Part shown: piece after piece, positions 35,234 through 47,378 of the stretch | Numbering within the stretch: position 1 is the stretch's first letter | Layout of the letters: the number at the start of each line of letters is the position of its first letter | Assembly (NCBI GenBank): GCA_022559845.1 | Contig: CM040125.1 | Coordinates: forward strand, 204,020,102-204,084,101 | Reading direction: 5' to 3' | DNA: 64,000 nt | Origin: Amorphophallus konjac | Taxonomy: Eukaryota; Streptophyta; Magnoliopsida; Alismatales; Araceae | Made by a program: the position numbers and the translations under genes | Notes under the pieces: generated by a model | What the model was told of the DNA's origin: nothing | The model's input: only the letters and a program-made list of their open reading frames with translations | Database searches by the model: none

Positions 35234-37202
35234 TGATGCGGGACGGACACGCGACCTGGGACTCTAGCTCGCGGGCGTCCCTAGCGAGGGAAGACGTGGG
35301 ACCGTGCGCGGTTGAGAAACCGGCAGTGAGTCTCGGGTATCGGCCTTTTTGCGTTAACTCGGGTCGAGTCACGGGACGATCACTCACTCTCACTCTCGCA
35401 GCGGTGATAAAATGATAACAAGCTAGATAATCTATCACTTATACAGCGGCATATACAAAAATATACGAGTAAGGCAATGCATACGAGGAGGGTAGCGAGT
35501 GTACCTCCACGCTCTGGGCGTGGGAAAGACGTTCCCAACCAAGTACGGTAACTCCCGGTAACAACGGTAAAAGTTAATTACAATAGTGAAATCTGTTGCC
35601 CACACTACGCAGGGAGGTAAAGGGATACAAGTGGGGCCCGGGAGGACCGACCCTGGGTTGACGGGTAGCAATCTGGAGGTGCGTACGGCACGAACTCGGC
35701 CTGCTGGCCCAACTCGGCACTAATCCAACTCGGTGCCGCGCCAACTCGGTTGCTGACTCGCTGGACAGCAAATAACGATTTCCAAAGGAACGTCACCTTC
35801 CTGAGATCTTCCGGAGACGCCGCTTGGCTGGGACGATGGCAGGGCGTCCCTGAACGACTCCCTGAAGGGGCGGTCGCTGAAGTTGACCTTTGATATTTAT
35901 TTCTAAATTTTCTTCCGGACTGAGTTGTGCTGGCTGAATTCGGATCTTCTCTGCACACCTTCACGAAAAGAATTCCTACGACCAGATCTGATGTCGGATT
36001 GATGCACAAGAGGTACCAATGGATAGAGGACTCAGAGATCTACAACATATATTTTTGGTGGCTCAATCCACTAATCATATTAAAAATAAAAATGACTGCA
36101 AGCTACGATTTTTCTTTCTGACCCGGGCTGATAGACACACAAGGTAGAGATGAATCTACCTGAAACAGATCTTTGACCGAGGGCTAAATGATTTTTTTTG
36201 ACTCAACGAAAATTATGGTGGAAGGGGGTATACGTGAGGAACACTAGGAAATTTTTTTGGATTTTCTAAAATTTTATAAGTGGGTGGGGAAATTGCAACA
36301 AGGAGACTCTATCCCGTAGATCTACAAAAGGTCAGATTACTGAGAGGACAAACAAAAATACTGGAAAAATATCAAATGGACTCCAAATGACACGAAATTT
36401 TTACTAGAGGTTAGGGGAGATTGACAAAACAAACCCTAAGAATTAGGGCTCAATCAGACAGTAAGAACCAGAGATAAAATTTTGGAGAAGAGGTTCTGTC
36501 CTGATAGAGATAGAACTCCGATGACGGTGGCGGCGGCGCGACGGCGGTGCGATGGCGGCGGCGGCGGCGGTAGAAATAGAATTTAGAGGGGCTAATGGAA
36601 GATAGAAGGGCATCACACTCAAGATTTAGCAGAAATCCATCTGTAAAAAGGGGAGGGAGAGAGGAGGGGGGCACACCCTTCTTTGGTTCCAACCAAATTT
36701 CATAATTTTTTTTCTCTTCATTAATTTCTCTAATGACACTATACATGGGCTTATATAGAGAATGGCAAGGGGTGGGGGACTGAGAATTTCATGGGAGAGA
36801 GAGGATTTTCTTCCCCATGTGGTCAAATGACCAAAAAAAATAAAAAATACAACATGGGATAAACTATATTATAAGGGGGAAGGATCTTGGACTTTAAGGG
36901 TTGGAATATTGGACTTTTTATTCCAATTATCCCCTTGAATGGTCAAGCCATCTAGAAGCCCACCTTGGACCTTTGACTGACCCCACATGGGCCCTAAGAC
37001 TTAGGTGGACCAATAGGAAAGGAGATGGGGGCCCCTTGCTGGTCCTACTGGACTTTTGCACAAAAACCCAAAGAATCTTAAGGAATGACAAATTAGCTTA
37101 TAAAGCCTTAGAATTGCAAACCTACTTTCCAAGGATATAAATGTAAACTAAAAGGACACAAATATAAAAATAAAAGTTAGTGCCCGGTGTAGATTCTCAT
37201 CA
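35234..37202 (-). repeat. 3' LTR of inner non-autonomous element
   Basis: On the minus strand TGATGAGAATCTACACC (37202) to CCCGCATCA (35234). TATATAA lies at 36757-36751, with a GGC trinucleotide cluster near 36525-36570. Very similar throughout to the other LTR, with scattered substitutions and small indels. Confidence 0.94.
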
Positions 37203-37638
37203 ATTCTCCCCGGGTGGGAAGAACTCGACCCCGTCGAGTAAGGGGTGCGGCTGCTCGTGACGCCGGCTGATCCGTCATCGTACCCGGAAGCACGGAGTAC
37301 GCTCCACTCCAAGTAATCGACACTTGCTCATCCCGTATAGATTCGATATGCACACGCTGCCATGGGAATGAGGCTAGAGGTGGACACTCCGGGGTGGGGT
37401 CACTCTCAAATGAGGGAGGCGGCTCAAAGACTCACTAGGAATCACCGCGGGTCCCTTATGTGACTAGATCCGATATGTGGAGTAGAACTGATCCCAATAG
37501 TCCGACAAGTCTCATACTCGAAAGGGACTAACAACGCGAGCGTACAAAACCTTCTCGACTCAACGTATGCACAGACACACAATGCACTCGACAAACAAAC
37601 AAAACAAAGACTCACAAGGACCCTAAACAAACCTAATG
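37203..37638 (-). other. Inner element 3' internal region with purine tract
   Basis: On the minus strand CCCGGGGAGAAT lies immediately before the LTR start and is the likely polypurine tract (37203-37213). The rest to the stop of the 367-codon frame shows nothing else. Confidence 0.6.
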
Positions 37639-38742
37639 TTAGTCCGACCCATACATGGGTGACGGCGGACCAGGACATCCGAATATGTGCCATGCATGCA
37701 TCTTATGTACCCGAAGGTTGGTGGTATGGGAAACACCTATATGCCCAAGTATGACCCAATCATGCATGAACGACCCTTTGGATTTTGATGGGGAAGGGCT
37801 AGGAGATCCAAAACTACCCTCGTCATTATCCCTAGACGTAGGTACGGCTTGCCAACTAGATCTAGGGGTAGGGGTGGGATAGTGAACTCCTTGGAAGAAG
37901 TGGAGTGAATATGATAGCTCGGGAGGTTCACTAGTGAAGGGGTCAAAAGGGTCAAAGAAGGTATGACCCCATGAAGTGGGTTCCCCTAAGACTCGGTTCC
38001 AAGTTAAGAATTCATAATCACCGTCATACATTGTGATCGGTGGGATGACGGTCATGTCTAAAAAATAGGATTCCTCCCTTAGGCAAAAGGGAACGAAGTC
38101 GGACTCGGCTGGCATCGAGAAGAATAGAAGAATCTCTGTGGTGACACAACTCACGGTGCACACGGAGGGAATGGACCATATGGCTGGATGGGTGAAGCTA
38201 CGACTAGTGGGTTGGTCGAAGCCTCGGGTCAATAAGTGCGTCAACTTCCATTGTGAATCTAATCTCATAACAAGATCATCCAAGGTATCAACATGGTGAT
38301 TAGACCGAAATGTAGTGTGGAATGAGTTGACCGGCACTAATGGTAAGGTGGGGTCCATAGATGGATAAGGAGGTGGGACCAAGCCATCCTTGAGCCAACT
38401 AAGAAGCGGCTCGGCTATGTATAGCGTACCCGTTAGAAACACGGGAGGCTCGGGCCTTGGTGGCTCCAAATAAGATGGTTCCAAAATAATATCGGAAGAT
38501 GAGGTTGACGGTAATGGAGCTCTCATGGGTGATGAAGGAATGTCCTCCTCGTGGAGAAGGGGTTCTTGGTGTGGCAACGAGATGTACCCTTCCATCCGAT
38601 CTACCCCGGTAGTCAACCGATCTATCCCTATAGTCAACCGATCTAGGCGTGTACTCAACCCCTTCATTGCTCCCATAATGGCTCGGAACATTCCGGTCAC
38701 TTCATCAGGACTATGGACTCGGGGTGTGGCCATGGTGGCCAA
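37639..38742 (-). CDS. Open frame of inner non-autonomous element, unknown protein
   Basis: A 367-codon uninterrupted frame from ATG 38742. The N-terminus has a helical segment with repeated RLDRLTIGIDRLTTGVDRM units (about residues 32-51), suggesting a short coiled coil. It is followed by a proline-rich stretch and then an aromatic, acidic C-terminal half with FDPFDPF and repeated SYS/PTP motifs. There are no zinc knuckles, no DTG, no RT signature and no clear membrane segment. It is the only long frame in the element and remains open, which may mean recent activity or selection; the role is unknown and a gag-like function is only a guess. Confidence 0.55.
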   Translation of the reverse strand: MATMATPRVHSPDEVTGMFRAIMGAMKGLSTRLDRLTIGIDRLTTGVDRMEGYISLPHQEPLLHEEDIPSSPMRAPLPSTSSSDIILEPSYLEPPRPEPPVFLTGTLYIAEPLLSWLKDGLVPPPYPSMDPTLPLVPVNSFHTTFRSNHHVDTLDDLVMRLDSQWKLTHLLTRGFDQPTSRSFTHPAIWSIPSVCTVSCVTTEILLFFSMPAESDFVPFCLREESYFLDMTVIPPITMYDGDYEFLTWNRVLGEPTSWGHTFFDPFDPFTSEPPELSYSLHFFQGVHYPTPTPRSSWQAVPTSRDNDEGSFGSPSPSPSKSKGSFMHDWVILGHIGVSHTTNLRVHKMHAWHIFGCPGPPSPMYGSD

Positions 38743-39108
38743 GATGGGGTTGGATCCCCTAGGAATGGATATGCAAGGCCATTTTTTTTGTTTTTATTTT
38801 ATAAGCGAAATGTTATGCCAACTAATGCAAGCACCTAGACACGACTTAGAATGTGATGCAAATGCAAAGTTGAAATGAGGCTCGACTACACACCTAGACA
38901 CGACTAAGATTCGGTACGCGGCGGAGTTAATCGACCCGAAGATCACTCGCGCAAGTGAATCACCTCTCCGATAGGCATAACCTAACGGTCGGGTGACACC
39001 TTTTTATATACCGAACAATTGTATGCGGATGCAACCTTAGACCGACTTAGACGATGACTAGACGTAAATGACACTTTTTTTTTGATTTTAGACACCCTAG
39101 ACTCAACT
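38743..39108 (-). other. Leader of inner non-autonomous element
   Basis: Non-coding sequence between PBS and ATG with two copies of an ACACCTAGACACGACTTAGA-like phrase (38830-38910). Nothing else was recognised. Confidence 0.5.
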
Positions 39109-39123
39109 GGCGCTCTGATACCA
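39109..39123 (-). other. Primer-binding site of inner element
   Basis: Minus strand TGGTATCAGAGCGCC, three bases inside the LTR end at 39127. Matches the plant initiator tRNA-Met PBS. Confidence 0.9.
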
Positions 39124-39126
39124 AAT

Positions 39127-41093
39127 TGATGCAGGACGGACACGCGACCTGGGACTCTAGCTCGCGGGCGTCCCTAGCGAGGGAAGACGTGGGACGGTGT
39201 GCGGTTGAGAAACCGGCAGTGAGTCTCGGGTATCGGCCTTTTTGCGTTAACTCGGGTCGAGTCACGGGACGGTCACTCACTCTCGCTCTCGCAGCGGTGA
39301 TAAAATGATAACAAGCTAGATAATCTATCACTCATGCAGCGACATATACAAAAATATATGAGTAAGGCAATGCCTACGAAGAGGGTAGCGAGTGTACCTC
39401 CACGCTCCGGGTGTGGGGAAGACGTTCCCGGCCAAGTACGGTAACTCCCGGTAACAATGGTAAAAGTTAATTACAACAGTGAAATCTATTGCCCACTCCA
39501 CGCAGTGAGGTAAAGGGCTACAAGTGGGGCCCGGGAGGATCGACCCTGGGTTGACGGGCAGCAATCTGGAGGTGCGTACGGCCCGAACTCGGCCTGCTAG
39601 TCCGACTCGGCACTATTCTAACTCGGTGCTGTGCCAACTCGGTTGCTGACTCGCTGGATAGCAAACAACGATTTCCAAAGGAACGTCACCTTCCTGAGAT
39701 CTTCCGGAGGCGCCGCTTGGCTGGGACGATGGCAGGGCGTCCTTGAACGACTCCCTGAAGGGGCGGTCGCTGAAGTTGACCTTTGATATTTATTTCTGAA
39801 TTTTCTCCCGGACTGAGTTGTGCTGGCCGAATTCAGATCTACTCTGCACACCTTCACGAAAAGAATTCCTACGACCAGATCCGATGTCGGATTGATGCAC
39901 AAGAGGTACCGATGGATAGAGGACTCGGAGATCTACAACATATATTTTTGGTTGATCCATCGACAGAACGGATTAAAAATAAAAATGACTGCAAACTGCC
40001 TTTTTTTTATGACCCGGACTAACAGACACACATGGCAGAGATGAATCTACCTGAAGCAGACCTTTGACCGAGGGCTAAATGATTTTTTTCGACTCAACGA
40101 AAATTATGGTGGAAGGGGGCATACGTGAGGAACACTAGGAAATTTTTGTGGATTTTCTAAAATTTTCTAAGTGGGTGGGGAAATTGTAACAAGGAGACTT
40201 TGTCCCGTAGATCTACAAAAGGGCAGATTACTGATAGGACAAACAAAAATAAGGGAAAAATATCAAATGGACTCCAAATGACACGAAATTTTTACTGGAG
40301 GTTAGGGGAGATGGACAGAACAAACCCTAAAAATTACGGCTCAATCAGACAATAAGAGCCAGAGATAAAATTTCATAGAAGAGGTTTTGTCCTGATAGAG
40401 ATAGAACTCCGATGACGGTGGCGGCGGCGCGACGGCGGTGCGATGGCGGCGGCGGCGGCGGTAGAAATAGAATTCAGAGGGGCTAAGGGGAAGATAGAAG
40501 GGCATCACACCCAAGATTTAGCAGAACTCCATCTGCAAGAGGGGGAGGGAGAGAGGAGGAGGGCACACCCTTCTTTGGTTCCAACCAAATTTCACATTTT
40601 TTTTCTCTTCATTAATTTCTCTAATGACACTATACATGGGCTTATATAGAGAATGGCAAGGGGTGGGGGGCTGGAAATTTCGTGGGAGAGAGGGTATTTT
40701 CTTCCCCATGTGGTCAAATGACCAAAAAAAATAAAAAATATAACATGGGATAAACTATATTATAAGGGGAAAGCATCTTGGACTTTAAGGGTTGGAATAT
40801 TGGACTTTTTAATCCAATTATCCCCTTGAATGGTCAAGCCATCTAGAAGCCCACCTTGGACTTTTGACTGACCCCACATGGGCCCTAAGACTTAGGTGGA
40901 CCAATAAGAAAGGAGATGGGGGCCCCTTGCTGGTCCTACTGGACTTTTGCACAAAAACCCAAAGAATCCTAAGAAATGACAAATTGGCTTATAAAGCCTT
41001 AGAATTGCAAACCTACTTCCCAAGGATATAAATGCAAACTAAAAGGACACAAATATAAAAATAAAAGTTAGTGTCCGGTGTAGATTCCCATCA
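39127..41093 (-). repeat. 5' LTR of inner non-autonomous element
   Basis: 1967 bp, paired with 35234-37202. On the minus strand starts TGATGGGAATC at 41093 and ends CCTGCATCA at 39127. TATATAA at 40648-40642. Confidence 0.94.
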
Positions 41094-41286
41094 GGATCTC
41101 ATTTTGAGCCGACCATGAGTATGGACTTTCATAATAGGTCGGGCTATTTTGGGTGAGAAATGAGAATTGGTTTGGGCAACCACCGCCATAATGGGCCGGG
41201 TTAGCCCACATGTGATCATTGTCATGGCAACTAGGTGGTATGAAGGGGTCTTGATCCATGGCTTCTAATTGGTGTGCCCAATCCAT
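41094..41286 (-). pseudogene. N-terminal part of outer element's open frame
   Basis: ATG at 41286 starts a frame (MDWAHQLEAMDQ...) that runs to the insertion point at 41094. The codons on either side of the nested element match without a shift when one GGATC is counted, so the frame was intact at the time of insertion. The sequence is rich in P, Y, N and H; no domain was recognised. Confidence 0.6.
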
Positions 41287-41678
41287 AGATGAAAATTATG
41301 CTCTCACCAATTTTTTTTATATTTTTTTTTCTTTTCTTTTGATTTTTTCTTTTTTCTTTTTTATTTTTTAAGAACATTCCAAAGCATGAAAACTCTTTAC
41401 ATATTGAAAGTAAAAATAAAGAAATGAAATCTATGGAAAGAGGGTAAGAATACTAACCTTAATCGTATTCCCTCATTCTTTATTTGGCAAATAAAAAATA
41501 AAGAAATTAGAAGATAAAGAAGACTTATCTCGAGGAGACACAACATTTGTTTTTTGCATTTTTAAAATTTTCTATATTTTTGTGCTTTTGTTGATCCTTT
41601 TGTTTTTCTGCAAAGATAAGAGTGAGCAATAATATATACAAAAGAAAATATAAAGCTCTCAACTTCAAATTCAAAACC
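41287..41678 (-). other. Leader of outer non-autonomous element
   Basis: A/T-rich leader between PBS and ATG; pyrimidine-rich on the plus strand at 41310-41370. No gene. Confidence 0.55.
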
Positions 41679-41696
41679 TCTCCGACAACGGCGCCA
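41679..41696 (-). other. Primer-binding site of outer element
   Basis: Minus strand TGGCGCCGTTGTCGGAGA, four bases inside the LTR end at 41701. This is a common PBS of plant Ty3/gypsy Athila and Tat elements and their non-autonomous relatives. Confidence 0.9.
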
Positions 41697-41700
41697 AAAT

Positions 41701-43234
41701 TGATGGCGAGAAAACACACGTCGTTATTATGTCCCGCTACCAAATTTAAATATCCGACCCACAAATTAAATAGAATAGTTAAGTAGTGAGACCGAGTCGA
41801 ATCCAGAGGGAAGTTTAGATTTGAGAGTTGAAAACCTTGGATTTTTGAGATTGAAAATCGTGAGAGTTGGATTGAAAACTTGATTTTGAAATTGAGAAAT
41901 TAAAATTAAACAAAGTGAAGGAACGATGAAAACTTGGGCTTAAAAAGTAATGAGACAAGTGAAAGTAAAATGACAGAATTAACACAATCACCAAACTTTG
42001 AACCAGAGAAAATAAACATAAACAGATAAACCAACGAAATAAACAAGAATAACAACAATATCGATTCTACTCAATTTAAATGACAAGATTAAATTGTGAT
42101 CACAAGAAATTTAAAAAAATAATAACAGTGAAAGAAATTGTTGCTTGAAGGTGCCTCCTGCCCCTCTCTCCATGCTTCTTCAAAAATACTAAATGAACTC
42201 AACAGAACTCTCACAAGAACTAACAATAACAACAAAGAAACCCAAAATGCATTCTAAAGCTATTCCTCCCCAAACCATTCCCAACCCCTCCTTTTATAGG
42301 CCCTAAATTATCCCCTTTCTCTCTCTTTTCTTTACTCTTTCTTCTCTCTGCCGTCTGCTTTCTGTGTGAACCACTTGGCCGCCAACGTGAAGGGGCTGCT
42401 TGGTTGACCTGTCGCTTGAAGCCTCTGCCGTGTGTTCGCCGCGTGAGAAGGGTGCACCAGCCAGCCAACGTCGGCCGCTCGTGTAAAAAGGCTAGTCTTC
42501 ACGCCCGCTTGCCACCGCCTGTAGAATCGCCTGGCCACGTCGCTCACGGTGCCTCTTTGTGCATTGACCAACTAGCTGCCTTGGCAGCTCCCGCCCGCTT
42601 GAGAAACATGCTGAAGCCTTGGTTGTCTGCAGCGCGTTGACCCGCGTGAAGGTGCCGCGCCAGCGTGAAAGAATGCGGCTTGGTCGCGTTGAGAAGCCTC
42701 CCACGCTTCATTGTCGACCGTGCATGCAAATGGGCCCATTTGGCCTTCATGCATAGTCACCCGTGCCCATCTGCAAAAGCGGCTTAGCCTTGTTTCCTTT
42801 GGCCTTGTCGACCCGCCTTGGCAGCACCTGCATATACACATATATATATTATATGTATATATAATGAATATATATATAATGTATATATTATATGAAGGAG
42901 GCGGTGATATATTATATATTATGAATATATATATCATAATATCTATATAGGTGTTAATGCTTTGTTTGTTTGTTTTTTTATTTCTTTTTATTTCTTTTTC
43001 TTCTCATGCTTCATGATATTAAACATTATCAAAATATAATTGCGCAGACTTGTGGAGTTCTTGCCGAGTGCCTGCAAAAAAACATATTTATTGCTCAAAT
43101 TATAATTAAATTCATCAAACTAAGCATTTTGATAAAAAATTGATATTAAGTGTGATAAGTGCATAATTATTAATATTAAAGCTCATAAAAAGTGTGTATA
43201 TCATAAATTAACTCGTAAAAATGCACACTTATAA
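41701..43234 (-). repeat. 5' LTR of outer non-autonomous element
   Basis: 1534 bp, paired with 30760-32294. The expected TG start appears as TT (TTATAAGTG) at 43234, a point change at the terminal dinucleotide. TATAAAAGG at 42298-42292 and the (TA)-rich block at about 42835-42960 are conserved. Confidence 0.93.
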
Positions 43235-43799
43235 CTAGTGTCGCGCCCTTGGCTACTGTTCGTGCTCACTCTTGCATGTTCAAGTTATAAATCAAGCTAC
43301 TTTCACGAGTATAACAATATAGTTCGACCAGTGGAATAAAGTTCAAACAATAAGTTCATGATAACAAAATCAAGATAAGAATGCGCCAATTATGAATATA
43401 TGAATTCAAGGATGATTTAAGAACAAGGTCATACCACGGGAGGAATCTGACAGCACAACGGTACATTCATTAAATTTCCATAGTTCATGCATAAGGTTTG
43501 GATTCCAAATAACCAATAGACTATCTAGGAACAAAGTAGAACCAACCCTTGGGTCAAACCTAGGGTTAGGGCACGAGATAGAAGAACGCGATCAAGGACG
43601 AACCGCTATTATCAAACTGCGGTCAAGAGGGAATCGCTACTTGACGGAGTCGACGCCAGAAAGGGAATGGTTCGACGCAGGGATCTGGCCTGGAAGAACG
43701 CGGTCTCGATCAGACCGCTATCAAGAAGTAGCGGTCTCAGTAAAGCCTCGTCTAGGCCAGTTCACAGAAAATGTCAAAAAACTAAAGTGCATTCTAATA
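43235..43799 (-). repeat. Chromovirus 5' LTR, second piece
   Basis: It resumes with the CTAGT duplication, matches the 3' LTR to about 43345, then follows the full-length family LTR. It contains four CGGTC/GACCG modules at 43584-43750. It is cut at 43800 by the plus-strand family member. Confidence 0.88.
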
Positions 43800-46700
43800 T
43801 GTAACACCCCTAATTTTTCAAGAAATTATTCAGGAATCTCTCGGAGTTTTTAGGGTTTTTTGAGAATTAAAAATAATTAATTCTCATTTAAAAAGAGATA
43901 ATGGGTTATTAAATGAATTTTGGGTTACATAAATTAATATTAAAGCCCAAATAAGAACTAATTAATTATGCCCGCTTAAACCAGGCCCATAAACATAATT
44001 CTATGGCTTTTAGGCCCAAGCCCACTGCTAGAAACATCCTTAGGATAATTCCCTATCTTTAGGAGATAAATAGAAGATAAATAGGAGATAATTATAGTGG
44101 AATTTGATTTTTATTCAAATTCTGCGCCAAAGGAAATGGCGGTCTATCGCGAGACCGCCATCTACAATAGGCGGTCCTTAAGTGACAACAATCTCCTTCC
44201 GAACATGAGCTTGTAAAAAGTGTGGAAAACATGGATCTTTGGCATCCTAATCACATTGGGTCGAAGTGTGTGGACATGTAACATAGTCTAGAACTCTTAG
44301 GGATCGATCTTAACCTCAAGTAGGACTCTCAAATTGATCTAATCCCCAAACCCTAGGCCAACTCTATAAATAGGCTTGAATATCGACCAGCGCAAACCTT
44401 ACTTTTGGCTCGCATATTTCAAAGGTAAGGAGATGTTATCTCAGGTTCATCCTTTAGAGGAATTTATTCTCCTTAGTTTTGTCTAACATCCCTCCAAATC
44501 TCGTGCTAGGAGGTCAAGCCGTTGGAGAGCTAGAAGCTCTACAAGTTGTTGGTTCGTTGTAACACGTACAGGAATCAGTGTGCTCATCTTACAAAGATCC
44601 GAGTAATAGAAGCCCTAGAAGAGGTAATTTCATGTCCGTCCTTTAGAGTTTATTGTTCCTTTTCACATCTTCTAATCACCCTCCAAATTTCATGAATTTA
44701 GGACGAGAGGATAAGGAGATAGAGCCACTAGAAGTTGGGGTTTCCACGGAGGACGTGTAGAAACTAGGGTCTTCTTCCATTTAGGAATTCGGAGTTTCAA
44801 ACCCAAACCAGAGGTAGGTTATCTCATGAACGGCTTAAACATCATGTTAGGAGTAAAAGCCCTCTAATTTCACGTGATTTCATTCTTTGTACGCGACGAA
44901 CTTCATGTTTTATTTACACTGCGTAATTAGCTTATCTCTACATACATATCTTTACACCTTAAGAAGAAAAGGTGAAAACTTTGGCTTAATTCATGCAAAC
45001 CCATACATCTTCTTAGTTTATCTTCATCCTACCATGTTTTATCTACTTGTTTAGCATGGTTTTCTTATGTTACTACCCTAGATTAGCCCTGCATGCATGA
45101 GTTTTACCCTTCTATCTGAAGGACAGAAGGCGGTCCAGTAGAGACCGCTATCCTCTTATAGCGGCCTCCCGACAGACTGCTGATTGATTATAGCAGCCTC
45201 ATCATGACCCCAACTTGTTTCATGTATCCAATATATATATATATATGTATATCCTTAGTCTACAATTATATAAACCATGCCATAGCCCTATTATTTCTGG
45301 CACTATCTCATGGTTAGAAGTTATTCATGATTTCTACTACGTCTGGTTTCATGTTAGCATGCTTTAACTTTATTTTCATATATGTTAATTTCATGCCCAA
45401 AACCATATACTCTTGTATTAAAGAAGCATTTCATTTGCTTTATGGACTTGTTTCATGGATGATTTGAACGCTACTTTATCACGATTTCACTCTCTTGTTT
45501 GAGTCTTTCTTAAGTACATGACACGTATTCCAGTACGATGTCATTAGTTACACTTTGCACTTATACGCACACTTTCTTGGACTTGTGAACCTTTCCACCG
45601 GATATTCCTTCTGTCGGACGAGGGGATCATGTTTAACGGCCTCCATATGACACCGCGAGCCTAGAATTCCCACTACGACGCCGAGCTGGTTGTACCCTCA
45701 AAAGCCCATTTATCTAGAAAGCACTCAAGTTTACCGATGTTTTCTACATTCTGGACAAGATAGCGGCCCCTTGGAGACTGCCACCTTCTGGTAGCGGCCA
45801 GACCATGACCGCCACTTTCCAGAGTTCCACTGCGTTGACCCTTCCTTTCTCTCTAGTGTCGACTCTGTCAAGAAACGGTCTTGACATGACCGTCACCTTC
45901 ACGTTGCGGCCAGGCAGTGACCGTTACTTCAAGAAATAGCCCAGGTATGACCGCTTTATGTCTCAAGTGTTCTTAACTCGGGGTTTGACCCAGGGGTTGA
46001 CTTTCCTATGTTCCTATATGGTCTATTGATTGTCTAGAATCTAACACTTTGTTCAATAAGTTATTAATAAATTATGAAAGTTAATGAATGTACCGTTATG
46101 CTGTCGGATTCCTCCCGTGGCATGACCTTGTCCTTAATTCGATCTTTGAACTCTCATGATCATATTTGGTATGTTCTTACCTTGATCTTGTTATCATGAG
46201 CTTTTTGTTTGAATTGTTACATTGCTTGCCATACTTTTTTGTTATATCTCGTGGAAGTGGCTTGATTTATAATGTGAAGATGCAGATCGGGCACTGATTG
46301 TGTCCAAGGGCTCGACACTACCCCCCTCGGCTGATTGTCGAAAACATACTATAAACCATGGGGTATGATGAACACTGGCGTCGCATTGTGCCGAGAGTAC
46401 TTTTTTTATAAACGGGTGAAACCCACGAGGCTCATCATGAAATTATTACATGCTGCTTACATGACATTTTAGTGCATAGCCTTTATGGTTATGAAAAGTG
46501 AAAAGTGTGTTCTCGTTACATGCAAGTGCATTCTCGTTTGTGAAAGGCCACATTACATTCTTGCTTGATCATGCTCTTATATCATCTCAAATCTCTTATC
46601 TTCATCACATCATGTTATTTCTGGTACTTTGGTTTTATACGCGTGATTTATCACCTTTTTCTTTTATCTTACTTCCTAGAGCTAAAATGTTAATTACTTA

Positions 46701-47141
46701 AATATTACCTTCAGTTGATACGAATATACCTACTGGACAAGTGTGCTCATTACCCTAGTTTTTCAATCTTTCAGGAAACTCTAGTGGATCTGATTCCGAG
46801 TATTCTGATGATGGATCCGAGAGTGATGATTAAAGGCCCGAGAGAAGACTTAGAGTGTCATGAGTCCTTAGATTAGTTTGGAGGCATATCATGTAATTTT
46901 TACTTTATTGAGTCATATTATGTAATTTCCATTTTTATTAACTCAAGGACTCAAGTCTTAGTCTCTATTGTAAAACTTTGATTATTATTCAATAAAGTGG
47001 AATTTTGAGTACATCACATTGTGTCCATTCATCTTATGTGTGAATGATTTACACTCTGATTATATTGCTAGTTTGAGACGTATTGTCAACTGCTCACATC
47101 CCCGAGTTGCTTTCATTGTACACATGTCTCGCGACGTGACA
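43800..47141 (+). repeat. 5' LTR of plus-strand chromovirus
   Basis: TGTAACACCCC to CGACGTGACA. TATAAATAGG at 44365. It contains CGGTC/GACCG modules at 44136-44185, 45128-45210 and 45750-45960; the one at 44136-44161 is a perfect 10-bp stem with a 6-base loop. Confidence 0.93.
44365..44372 (+). promoter_or_regulatory. TATA box of 5' LTR, plus-strand chromovirus
   Basis: TATAAATA within CTATAAATAGGCTTG; the same string is at 49125-49132 in the 3' LTR. It lies about 200 bp downstream of the perfect hairpin. Confidence 0.62.
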
Positions 47142-47148
47142 ATTAAGT

Positions 47149-47161
47149 TGATATCATAGCC
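47149..47161 (+). other. Degenerate primer-binding site
   Basis: TGATATCATAGCC, seven bases after the LTR end. It differs at two positions from TGGTATCAGAGCC, which the minus-strand relative keeps intact at the same spacing. Confidence 0.8.
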
Positions 47162-47378
47162 TAGACATAAGTAAGTCCTAAGAAAATGTCATGTCATAGG
47201 CTAAGTCTAAGGGTTAAGGACCCACACCTATGAACTAAAGAAAGGAATTTTCAAACCCATGTAAGATTGGGTAGAGCCCGGGATGAGATAGTTACTTAGA
47301 AATTTTTTCTAAGATTAACCCCCTCCAATTCTAGAAGAAATAACTAATGTTTATTTTCTCAGGTACCATATTCTTACA

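Larger units (their letters stand above)
35234..41093 (-). mobile_element. Non-autonomous LTR element (inner), nested in the outer one
   Basis: LTRs at 35234-37202 (1969 bp) and 39127-41093 (1967 bp) flank an internal region of only 1924 bp. The target duplication GGATC is perfect. PBS at 39109-39123 (tRNA-Met type) and a purine tract at the 3' LTR both give minus orientation. The internal region has one long open frame without similarity to any pol domain. Because it interrupts the outer element, it is the younger insertion. Confidence 0.93.
30760..43234 (-). mobile_element. Non-autonomous LTR element (outer), inserted in chromovirus LTR
   Basis: LTRs at 30760-32294 and 41701-43234 flank an internal region that is itself split by another element. 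The target duplication CTAGT is perfect at 30755-30759 and 43235-43239. PBS at 41679-41696. Without the nested 5860 bp and its duplicated GGATC it is about 6.6 kb, with about 3.5 kb of internal sequence and no protease, RT or integrase. It would need enzymes from a partner element, plausibly of the Tat or Athila group judging by the PBS. Confidence 0.92.

Noticed and set aside
36450..36826. Open frames in the inner element's LTR
   Set aside because: They lie across the TATA box and a GGC cluster, are present in both LTRs and have no domain.
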